Source: Bordetella parapertussis
GTDB lineage: Bacteria; Pseudomonadota; Gammaproteobacteria; Burkholderiales; Burkholderiaceae_C
Assembly: GCA_943328885.2 (NCBI GenBank)
Contig: CALQBT020000234.1
Coordinates: forward strand, 1-5,044
Direction: 5' to 3'
Length of the DNA: 5,044 bases
The translations under genes were made by a program, and so were the position numbers. Below are positions 1 to 5,044 of this stretch, piece after piece. Within the stretch, counting starts at the first letter, position 1; each line of letters begins with the position of its first letter. A model generated the notes under the pieces. It worked only from the letters and a program-made list of their open reading frames with translations. It ran no database searches and was not told the origin of the DNA.

Positions 1-539
1 GACCAGGCGGCGGCAGCCATCGCTAGCGGCGCCAGGCCGGTCAGCACGAAGGACCAGCGCCAGCCCAGGTGCTCGGCGACCAACTGCGAAACCAGGAATG
101 ACAGACCCACGCCCAAGGAATAGCTCGAGGTGTAGAGCGTGACGCTGCGCGACGCATCACCTGGGTCGAGCCGGTCGGTGAGGGCGCGAAGACCCGGCAT
201 GTAAGCGCCCGCGAAGCCAACGCCTGCCAGGGCCCAGAGCAGCATGGCCGACAGCAAGCCTTGCGCGAAACAGCCGAAGGCGATCGTCGCGGCCGCGCTG
301 AACAGCGACCCGCCCAGCAGCAGGCGCCGGGCATCGATGCGATCTGTCAGCGAACTCAGCAGCGGCACCGCGAGCATGTAGCCGCCCGCATACACCGCGG
401 CGAGCAGTCCGGCCTGGGCGTTGGTCAGGCCCCACAGCGGGATCAGGTGAGCCGTCATCACCGCCGGCACGACGGCATGCGGCAGCAGGCTGCCGACTTG
501 GCCGGCGCACATTCGCAGGACCAGCGGTTTGCCCGTCAT
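1..539 (-). CDS. MFS transporter, N-terminal half (cut by the left window edge)
   Basis: About 179 residues are visible before the edge; MFS proteins usually have about 400, so the second half lies outside. The translation is strongly hydrophobic, with six likely membrane segments near residues 8-36, 42-62, 73-95, 97-116, 134-155 and 161-179. The loop between segments 2 and 3 carries a motif A-like stretch (SSLTDRIDARR, 62-72, with D66, R67, R71 and R72). A second charged loop follows segment 4 (RALTDRLD, 118-125), and GWRWSF (159-164) opens segment 6 as in many MFS members. The ATG at 539 is the only start: the frame is closed upstream by the ligase TGA itself, and no ATG, GTG or TTG lies between. 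There is no good Shine-Dalgarno site, so translation may depend on coupling to the ligase 39 bp upstream. It is probably a proton-coupled inner-membrane carrier, perhaps importing the substrate or exporting a product of this unit. The substrate is unknown. Confidence 0.85.
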   Translation of the reverse strand, partial: MTGKPLVLRMCAGQVGSLLPHAVVPAVMTAHLIPLWGLTNAQAGLLAAVYAGGYMLAVPLLSSLTDRIDARRLLLGGSLFSAAATIAFGCFAQGLLSAMLLWALAGVGFAGAYMPGLRALTDRLDPGDASRSVTLYTSSYSLGVGLSFLVSQLVAEHLGWRWSFVLTGLAPLAMAAAAW

Positions 540-562
540 GTCAGCGGCATGCGGTGTCAGCC

Positions 563-591
563 TGGCGTCGGGGCTTGATCAGCCCACGCCA
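563..591 (-). repeat. Bulged inverted repeat (hairpin) over the ligase stop codon
   Basis: On the plus strand tggcgt (563-568) and gggct (571-575) pair with agccc (581-585) and acgcca (586-591). This gives 11 base pairs with a 2-nt bulge (569-570) and a 5-nt loop (576-580). In the minus-strand mRNA the hairpin contains the ligase TGA (581-579) and ends 23 nt before the MFS start. No U-run follows, so it is not a standard intrinsic terminator. It could still reduce expression of the transporter or protect the upstream message from 3' decay; both roles are inference. Confidence 0.5.
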
Positions 592-2138
592 CGCGGCATC
601 GTCTGCCAGTACGGCGCACGCAGTTCGCGCTTGAGCACCTTGCCCACCGGGCTGCGCGGCAGGTTCTCGACGAAGTCGACCGACTTCGGCGCCTTCATCG
701 ACCCGATCTGCTGCTTGGCCCAGTCGATCAGCTCGTCGGCCCGCGCGCTGGCGTCGGGCTTGAGCTGCACGCAGGCCTTCACGGCCTCGCCCCACTTGGC
801 GTCGGGCACACCGATCACGGCGCAGTCCTGCACCGCGGGGTGCTTCATCAACGCGCTCTCGACCTCAAACGGGAAGATGTTGAAGCCGCCCGAGATGATC
901 AGGTCGCGCATGCGGTCGGTGATGTAGAGGTACCCATCGGCATCGCGCCGGCCGACATCGCCGGTGTGGTGCCAGCCGAAGCGGCTGATCTCGGCGCTGG
1001 CTGCGACGTCGTCGAGATAGCCGCTCATCAGGGTCGGGCCGCGCAGCACCACCTCGCCGGTCTGGCCGGGCGCGAGCAGGCGTCCTTGCTCGTCCATGAT
1101 CTCCATTGCCTCGACGATCGCGGTGGGTCGTCCGCAGGACAGCAAGCGGTGACGCAGCGCGGGCTCGCGCACAGCCTGGGCGACCTCGCGTGGCGACATG
1201 AAGGTGGTCGGAAAGCCCGACTCGGTCTGGCCGAAGGCCTGGCAGACGACCGGGCCGAGCCGGCCGACGGCTTCGATGATCTTCTCTGGCGCGAAAGGCG
1301 ATGCGGCGGCGATCAAGTAGCGCAGCGACGAGAAGTCGGCGCTCGCTGCCTTCGGGTGGGCCAGCATCATGTAGATCAGCGTGGGCGGCAGGAACAGCAC
1401 CGAGACCCGCTGCTGGCCGATGATGTCGATCATCTGGCCGACATCGGGCGTGGCCATCATGATCGTGGTGCCGCTGAACTGGCCCATGCCGAGCGCGACG
1501 AAGCCACCCGCGTGGGTGATCGGGGCGACCGCCAGGTTGACCGGCGGCTCGTCGAAGCTCAGGCAGGTGGCCCAGGCCAGCACCGAGGTGGCGATCGAGC
1601 GGTGTGAGCCGACGGTGAGCTTGGAGCGGCCGGTCGTGCCGCCGGTGGCGCCCTGGAAGCCTTGCGCGTCCTCGGGCACCCGGAAATCGAGCAAGGCGTC
1701 GCTGGTGCTGCCCAGCCACTGCGCCAGCGAGGGCGCGCTGGCGTTGGCGCCGCCTATGCACACCACTTCGCGCAGCGTCGGCACCGCTTCGCGGATCGCG
1801 GCGAGCATGCCGGCGGCCGCTTCATGGAAGAACAACACGCTGCATTGGCCTGCGGCCAGGATCTGCAGGATGTCGGGGACCGCCGCGCGCATGTTCAGGT
1901 TGCTCCAGGCCAGCCCGGCGCGCAGGCCGCCGAGCATCGCCAGCAGCGCCGGCCCGGTGTTGGGGCTGAGCACGGCAAAACGGTCGCCGCTGGCCAGTCC
2001 ACCCTCGCGCAGACGGCGCGCGATCCGGTGCGTCAGCGCATGGGCCTGGCGGTAGCTGAAGTCACCGCCCTCGCCGGTCAGCGCCAGCCGGTCCGGGTGG
2101 TTGGTGAAACCGCGGAAGTACAGGTCGGTGATGTGCAC
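579..2138 (-). CDS. AMP-forming acyl-CoA synthetase (class I adenylate-forming enzyme)
   Basis: This enzyme of 519 residues, the usual length for the family, should activate a carboxylic acid with ATP to an acyl-adenylate and then transfer it to CoA in the cytoplasm. The ANL motifs appear in order: P-loop GATGGTTGRSKLTVG (163-177, with K173), APITHAGGF (205-213), FGQTE (302-306, the YGxTE motif), HTGD (391-394, with the ATP-ribose-binding Asp D394), the hinge region DRMRDLIISGGFNIFP (408-423), and PRSPVGKVLKREL (494-506), whose K500 matches the catalytic lysine. The P-loop departs from TSGTTGxPKG by Gly for Ser, Ser for Pro and Leu for the last Gly. The start is GTG at 2138, behind a weak GAGA site (2148-2145); an in-frame TGA at 2201-2199 limits extension. 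It lies 106 bp after the amidohydrolase, suggesting it activates the acid that enzyme releases. Family assignment is firm; chain length or aromatic preference cannot be judged. Confidence 0.93.
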   Translation of the reverse strand: MHITDLYFRGFTNHPDRLALTGEGGDFSYRQAHALTHRIARRLREGGLASGDRFAVLSPNTGPALLAMLGGLRAGLAWSNLNMRAAVPDILQILAAGQCSVLFFHEAAAGMLAAIREAVPTLREVVCIGGANASAPSLAQWLGSTSDALLDFRVPEDAQGFQGATGGTTGRSKLTVGSHRSIATSVLAWATCLSFDEPPVNLAVAPITHAGGFVALGMGQFSGTTIMMATPDVGQMIDIIGQQRVSVLFLPPTLIYMMLAHPKAASADFSSLRYLIAAASPFAPEKIIEAVGRLGPVVCQAFGQTESGFPTTFMSPREVAQAVREPALRHRLLSCGRPTAIVEAMEIMDEQGRLLAPGQTGEVVLRGPTLMSGYLDDVAASAEISRFGWHHTGDVGRRDADGYLYITDRMRDLIISGGFNIFPFEVESALMKHPAVQDCAVIGVPDAKWGEAVKACVQLKPDASARADELIDWAKQQIGSMKAPKSVDFVENLPRSPVGKVLKRELRAPYWQTMPRGVG

Positions 2139-2244
2139 AGCAGGTCTCGGCTGGGTGGAAGATGCTGGCGCGGGCCACCCGTTCAGCGGCGCGCGGTTTC
2201 AGACGGGCCCACATCAGCGCCTGCTTGGGGCGCGGGCTACGCGG

Positions 2245-3972
2245 TCACAGGACTTGTTGTTCGCCGCCGCGAACCAGCCGCCCTGGCATCGCGCCGGTGG
2301 GTTCACCGTTGCGATAGGTCACCTGTCCCGACACGACGGTGGCGACATAGCCGTCGGCGAGTTGGCTCAGCCTTCGCCCGCCGGCGGGCAGGTCGTGCGT
2401 CACGGTGGGTACACGAACCTTCAAGCGGGCGAAATCGATGAGATTGATGTCGGCCTTGTGGCCGACGGCGAGCCGCCCTCGATCGGCCAGACCGGCCAAG
2501 GCAGCGGGCTCACTGGTCAGCGCGGCGATCGCTTGCGGCAGCGCGATGCGCTCGGCATCGCTCGCGTCGCGGGCCCAGCGCGCGAGGTAATAAGTCGGGA
2601 AACTGCCGTCGCAGACGAGGCCGTAATGTGCGCCGCCGTCAGCCAGACCCACCACCGTCTGGGGATGGACGAGCATCTCGCGCACGGCCAGCAGGTTGCC
2701 GTCGCGGTAGTTGGCGGCCGGCTGGTAGAACAGTGCCTTGCCGCCGTTGGCCAGCAGCAGTTCGTAGCTGAAATCCTCGACCGACAGGCCCGCCGCTTTG
2801 GCGCGTTTGTCGATGCGGTCGACGAGTTCGGGCTCGTAGTTGGCCTCCTGGCCCCAGACGTAGGAATACTGGAAGGACTTGACCGTCTTCAGGTTCACCG
2901 TGTTGCTGTCCTGCGGCTGCTCCGACAGCAGCTGCGCGCGCATGCCCGGCTCGCGCATCAGCGCGACTTTTTCTGCCAGTGGCAGGTGCTGGATCGCCTT
3001 GAAGCTCGGGTGATAGGCAAAGGGATGAAAGCTGAGGTCCAGACCGTAGATCATGCCGACCGGGCGCGGCGCGACCTGGGCCCGGATCTCCAGCCCGGCG
3101 TCGGCCGCGTCCGTGAGCGCGGCCAGCGAGTCGCGCCAGCTGTCTTCGTTGCCGGTCGGCATCTGGATCAGCGAATACGACAGCGGCCGGCCGCTGCGCT
3201 CGGCCAGCCGGCGCATCAAGCCGAACTCCGACAAGGCGTCGCCCATCGGCGCTGGAATGATCTGGAACACGCCCCGGCCGGCGTCCTTCAGGCCGTCAGC
3301 CAGCGCCGCAAGCTCGTCCTCATCGGAGAAAAGGCTGGGCGCCAGTTCTCCGGCCTTGGTGCGGTGCGCCATGTTGCGCGAGGTGGTCACGCCCAGCGCT
3401 CCGGCGCGTATGGCTTGCGTGGTGAGCAGCCTCATCGTGGCCAGGTCTTGGGCCGTGGGCGCTTCGTGCCCAGCGGCGCGCTCGCCCATCACGAACACGC
3501 GCAGCGCGGAATGGGGCAGTTGGGCCGCCACGTCGATGTCGAATTCGCGCGCTGCCAGCGCGTCCAGGTACTCGGGGAAGGTTTCCCAGTTCCACGGCAG
3601 CCCCTGGGTCATCACCAGTTCGGGCACATCTTCGACCCCCTCCATGACCTTGACGAGCACTTCTCGCTGTGCCGGTCTGCAGGGCGCGAATCCGACGCCG
3701 CAATTGCCCATCACCACCGATGTCACGCCATGGCCTGACGAGGGGTTGAGCCGGTTGTCCCAGGTGGCTTGGCCGTCGTAGTGGGTGTGGACGTCGACGA
3801 AGCCCGGGGTCACGAGCAGGCCGCTCGCGTCGAGTTCGACCGTCGCGGTGCCCGTCACGACGCCGATCGCGGCAATCAGCTTGCCCTTGATCGCAAGGTC
3901 TGCCAGGACGGGCGCATTGCCCAGTCCGTCGTGGACGGTGCCGCCCCTGATGATCAGATCGTAGTCCGCCAT
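2245..3972 (-). CDS. Amidohydrolase, N-acyl-D-amino-acid deacylase (D-aminoacylase) family
   Basis: The product has 575 residues. The N-terminal beta-sandwich (DYDLIIRGGTVHDG, 3-16) leads to the metal motif GFVDVHTHYDG (57-67, H62 and H64) and GNCGVGFAP (89-97, C91), a hallmark of this amidohydrolase subfamily. The barrel continues to GLADGGAHYG (442-451), whose D445 matches the catalytic Asp. GRLAVGHKADINLIDF (499-514) and a C-terminal strand (VVSGQVTYRNGEPTG, 546-560) close the urease-type fold. The two histidines usually found in HxRxE and SHxK segments are not seen: the matching regions read FQIIPAPMG (236-244) and LSYSLIQ (264-270). The frame is open further upstream to 4290, but ATG 3972 is chosen because AGGAG (3984-3980) sits 7 nt before it and the family N-terminus begins there. 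It should hydrolyse an amide or N-acyl bond in the cytoplasm; no signal peptide is visible. The exact substrate is unknown, and 'D-aminoacylase' may be too specific. Confidence 0.9.
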   Translation of the reverse strand: MADYDLIIRGGTVHDGLGNAPVLADLAIKGKLIAAIGVVTGTATVELDASGLLVTPGFVDVHTHYDGQATWDNRLNPSSGHGVTSVVMGNCGVGFAPCRPAQREVLVKVMEGVEDVPELVMTQGLPWNWETFPEYLDALAAREFDIDVAAQLPHSALRVFVMGERAAGHEAPTAQDLATMRLLTTQAIRAGALGVTTSRNMAHRTKAGELAPSLFSDEDELAALADGLKDAGRGVFQIIPAPMGDALSEFGLMRRLAERSGRPLSYSLIQMPTGNEDSWRDSLAALTDAADAGLEIRAQVAPRPVGMIYGLDLSFHPFAYHPSFKAIQHLPLAEKVALMREPGMRAQLLSEQPQDSNTVNLKTVKSFQYSYVWGQEANYEPELVDRIDKRAKAAGLSVEDFSYELLLANGGKALFYQPAANYRDGNLLAVREMLVHPQTVVGLADGGAHYGLVCDGSFPTYYLARWARDASDAERIALPQAIAALTSEPAALAGLADRGRLAVGHKADINLIDFARLKVRVPTVTHDLPAGGRRLSQLADGYVATVVSGQVTYRNGEPTGAMPGRLVRGGEQQVL

Positions 3973-3979
3973 GTTCACT

Positions 3980-3984
3980 CTCCT
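3980..3984 (-). promoter_or_regulatory. Ribosome binding site of the amidohydrolase (decides its start)
   Basis: AGGAG on the minus strand lies 7 nt before ATG 3972. The frame remains open upstream to other ATG codons, but this strong site and the match to the family N-terminus fix the start here. Confidence 0.85.
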
Positions 3985-3999
3985 GGATCGGTGGTGGTT

Positions 4000-4032
4000 G
4001 CCCGGCGCTGGCCGGGCCAGGCCGCTGGGCCT
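4000..4032 (-). repeat. Two tandem hairpins in the amidohydrolase leader
   Basis: The first is a perfect 7-bp stem, gcccggc (4000-4006) with gccgggc (4011-4017). The second is a perfect 5-bp stem, aggcc (4019-4023) with ggcct (4028-4032). One base separates them, and both have the same 4-nt loop, GCTG on the plus strand and CAGC in the minus-strand RNA. They end 27 nt before the amidohydrolase ATG, just upstream of its ribosome binding site. No U-run follows on either strand, so they are not classical terminators. They could be an RNA processing or stability element, or protein binding sites. Confidence 0.5.
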
Positions 4033-4160
4033 CGAATGACCAGCGACTGCGCAGCCTGCCATCTTAGTCGTCATCACAGAGCGGGCGATGCCGCCTGCGC
4101 GACGCTCGGCGCGCTGTCTGGCTTCCCTGCCCATGGCCCGCGCCTGGGCCTGGATTCGAT

Positions 4161-4793
4161 TCAGGGTCGTCGCATCGGGACCGCAAATCCGCGGCCGACC
4201 CCTGGCCGGGTCATCATCGTCTGGTACCAGCGCTCGACGTTCGCAAAATCCGCTAGGTCGACCTGGTGCCTGGCATGGCGCCAGACCCACCCGACGATCG
4301 CGAAGTCGGCAATCGTCAGCGGCCCTGCGAAGTATTCATGTCCGGCCAGTCGACGGTTCATCACGCCGTAGAGCCGGCGGGTCTCGGCCATGAAGCGGTC
4401 CAGGCCGTAGCGCTTGTCAGCCGGGTCTTGCAGCGCGATGAAGTGATGCACCTGGCCGGGCATCGGGCCGAAGCCGCCGACCTGGAACATCAGCCACTCC
4501 AGCGCTGCCACCCGCGCCACTGGATCGCTGGGCCAGAACTGGCCGGACTTCTCGCCGAGGTAGATCAGGATCGCGCCCGACTCGAACACGCTGATCGACT
4601 TGCCGCCCGGGCCGTCGGGGTCGACGATCGCCGGGATCTTGTTGTTCGGGCTGATCGACAGAAACGCCGGGTCGAACTGCTCGCCCTGGCCGATGTCGAC
4701 GATGCGCATTTCGTAGGGCAGTCCCATCTCTTCCAACGCGACCGTGATCTTGCGGCCGTTGGGCGTGTCGAAGGCGTGCAGTTGAAGGGTCAA
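4161..4793 (-). CDS. Nu-class (YfcG-like) glutathione S-transferase family protein
   Basis: The product has 210 residues and closely resembles E. coli YfcG as remembered. The thioredoxin-like N-terminal domain has LHAFDTPNGRKITVALEEMG (5-24), where T10 and N12 match the YfcG residues that contact glutathione, NNKIPAIVD (50-58, cis-proline P54) and FESGAILIYLGEK (70-82, glutathione-binding E71 and S72). The helical C-terminal domain has the Nu-class signature QVGGFGPMPGQVHHF (104-118) and the folding motif LTIADFA (159-165). Nu-class enzymes act mainly as glutathione-dependent disulfide reductases in the cytosol and bind two glutathione molecules without an active-site Cys or Tyr. The start is TTG 4793: AGGAG (4804-4800) lies 6 nt before it and the protein then begins where the family does. 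An in-frame ATG at 4880 would add 29 unrelated residues and has no ribosome site. It heads the minus-strand unit, 188 bp before the amidohydrolase. Confidence 0.92.
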   Translation of the reverse strand: MTLQLHAFDTPNGRKITVALEEMGLPYEMRIVDIGQGEQFDPAFLSISPNNKIPAIVDPDGPGGKSISVFESGAILIYLGEKSGQFWPSDPVARVAALEWLMFQVGGFGPMPGQVHHFIALQDPADKRYGLDRFMAETRRLYGVMNRRLAGHEYFAGPLTIADFAIVGWVWRHARHQVDLADFANVERWYQTMMTRPGVGRGFAVPMRRP

Positions 4794-4799
4794 GCGGTT

Positions 4800-4804
4800 C
4801 TCCT
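4800..4804 (-). promoter_or_regulatory. Ribosome binding site supporting the TTG start of the glutathione transferase
   Basis: AGGAG on the minus strand is 6 nt before TTG 4793. The same CCAGGAGA octamer occurs before the amidohydrolase. No comparable site precedes the alternative in-frame ATG at 4880. Confidence 0.8.
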
Positions 4805-4854
4805 GGGTGGACCTGGTTCGTGCCTGCGGTCGAACCGCGACAGCCGCAGCATAT

Positions 4855-4878
4855 GCCAGCCGCGCTGGCGGCCAGCGC
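4855..4878. repeat. Overlapping inverted repeats in the divergent region
   Basis: Three alternating arms are present: gccagc (4855-4860), gcgctggc (4862-4869) and ccagcgc (4872-4878). The first and second form a perfect 6-bp dyad with a 3-nt centre; the second and third form a perfect 7-bp dyad, also with a 3-nt centre. They could be an operator for a dimeric regulator or, if transcribed, two mutually exclusive hairpins. In DNA this GC-rich, chance is a real alternative. Confidence 0.4.
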
Positions 4879-4966
4879 ATTGCTTGTGGTCGCGCTCAAG
4901 ACAGGCGGCAGGCCAGGTCTGGGCGACACTCGGTTGGAACGCTTCGTCCAAGGACAACGCCAGACC

Positions 4967-5044
4967 ATGAACCACCTCCAAGTCCTTCGCCCGGTGTTGC
5001 CGATCCTGATCGGCGCCTCGCTGATGCTGAGCCTGGCCATGGGC
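4967..5044 (+). CDS. MFS transporter, N-terminal fragment (cut by the right window edge)
   Basis: Only 26 codons are visible. They encode a short N-terminus with one basic residue (R8) and then the start of a hydrophobic segment, PVLPILIGASLMLSLAMG (9-26). This resembles the first membrane helix of MFS carriers common in Burkholderiales, where the helix is usually followed by an RQSLG-like stretch. The ATG at 4967 has an AAGGA sequence 12 nt upstream (4950-4954), a longer spacing than ideal. The gene is divergent from the glutathione transferase and may share its control region. The assignment rests on a short stretch and on family memory. A different polytopic membrane protein is possible; a soluble protein is unlikely. 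Confidence 0.6.
   Translation, partial: MNHLQVLRPVLPILIGASLMLSLAMG

Larger units (their letters stand above)
4794..4966. promoter_or_regulatory. Divergent intergenic control region
   Basis: These 173 bp separate the minus-strand glutathione transferase from the plus-strand MFS gene, so promoters for both directions should lie here. I see no convincing sigma-70 -35/-10 pair on either strand. It contains the AGGAG site of the transferase (4804-4800), a short dyad gcggt-cga-accgc (4826-4838) and a set of overlapping inverted repeats (4855-4878). A regulator site is plausible, but no regulator gene is in the window. Confidence 0.55.

Noticed and set aside
914..925. Exact 12-mer ggtcggtgatgt repeated at 2123-2134
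   Set aside because: Both copies are in the ligase reading frame and encode the same Ile-Thr-Asp residues with preferred codons, so coincidence explains them.
2139..2244. Short GC stems (such as 2217-2233) in the gap between amidohydrolase and ligase
   Set aside because: The stem is only 5 bp with a 7-nt loop and no U-run. I see no gene, promoter or terminator that can be supported in this gap beyond the weak ligase ribosome site.
2101..3738. Long plus-strand open frame of 545 codons opposite the amidohydrolase
   Set aside because: Its translation is rich in Arg, Gln, His and Gly with no domain, and it lies antisense to a gene with clear motifs. Long stop-free antisense frames are expected in GC-rich DNA. 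Other plus-strand frames over 840-2441 and 3053-4970 are rejected for the same reason.
4061..4066. TAAGAT on the minus strand as a -10 box for the amidohydrolase
   Set aside because: No -35 element is found 16-18 bp upstream, so a single AT-rich hexamer is not enough support.
4135..4150. GGCCC/GGGCC dyad just after the glutathione transferase stop as a terminator
   Set aside because: A 5-bp stem with no U-run on the minus strand is too weak to call in DNA of this composition.
3973..4290. In-frame upstream extension of the amidohydrolase, including an ATG at 4074
   Set aside because: The added residues are low-complexity and unlike the family, the longest version overlaps the end of the glutathione transferase, and the strong AGGAG site and family N-terminus both point to ATG 3972.
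4794..4880. ATG 4880 as the start of the glutathione transferase
   Set aside because: It has no ribosome site and adds 29 residues unlike the family before the conserved LHAFDTPNG beginning, whereas TTG 4793 has AGGAG 6 nt upstream.
4966..4979. Perfect-looking GGAGG plus ATG on the minus strand (ATG 4968)
   Set aside because: It is the complement of the first codons of the plus-strand MFS gene, and the frame it opens runs out of frame through the glutathione transferase with no plausible product.
4790..4981. A 63-codon minus-strand frame from TTG 4981 whose TGA overlaps the TTG start of the glutathione transferase, looking like a coupled leader peptide
   Set aside because: It has no recognisable composition or motif, starts antisense to the right-hand MFS gene, and its stop overlap can arise by chance. 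No attenuator structure supports it.

Overview
The window is a compact, GC-rich piece of bacterial chromosome, about two-thirds G+C by eye, with strongly GC-biased third codon positions and TGA as the stop of all three complete genes. Composition, protein style and gene content fit a betaproteobacterium of the order Burkholderiales (Comamonadaceae or Rubrivivax-like). That placement is inference; no taxonomic marker is present.

Layout, read along the minus strand from right to left: a Nu-class (YfcG-like) glutathione S-transferase starting with TTG (4793-4161); a 188-bp gap holding two tandem hairpins; a 575-residue amidohydrolase of the N-acyl-D-amino-acid deacylase/D-aminoacylase family (3972-2245); a 106-bp gap; a 519-residue AMP-forming acyl-CoA ligase starting with GTG (2138-579); a 39-bp gap with a hairpin over the ligase stop; and the N-terminal half of a major facilitator superfamily (MFS) transporter (539 to beyond the left edge). 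To the right, a second MFS transporter begins on the plus strand at 4967 and leaves the window after 26 codons. The 173 bp between it and the glutathione transferase (4794-4966) is a divergent control region. Both edge transporters are open reading frames without a stop inside the window.

The four minus-strand genes look like one co-directional catabolic unit. A plausible scheme, inferred from families only, is that a transporter brings in an amide or N-acyl compound, the amidohydrolase cleaves it, and the ligase activates the released carboxylic acid as its CoA thioester for further degradation. The glutathione enzyme would handle a disulfide, peroxide or electrophile side reaction. The substrate cannot be read from the sequence.

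I found no mobile element, CRISPR array, tRNA, rRNA or recognisable riboswitch. The points most worth a second look are the amidohydrolase, which keeps the HxH and Cys metal ligands but appears to lack the two later histidines of classical D-aminoacylases, and the hairpins placed in the gaps of the unit. Nothing here amounts to a clearly new biological system.
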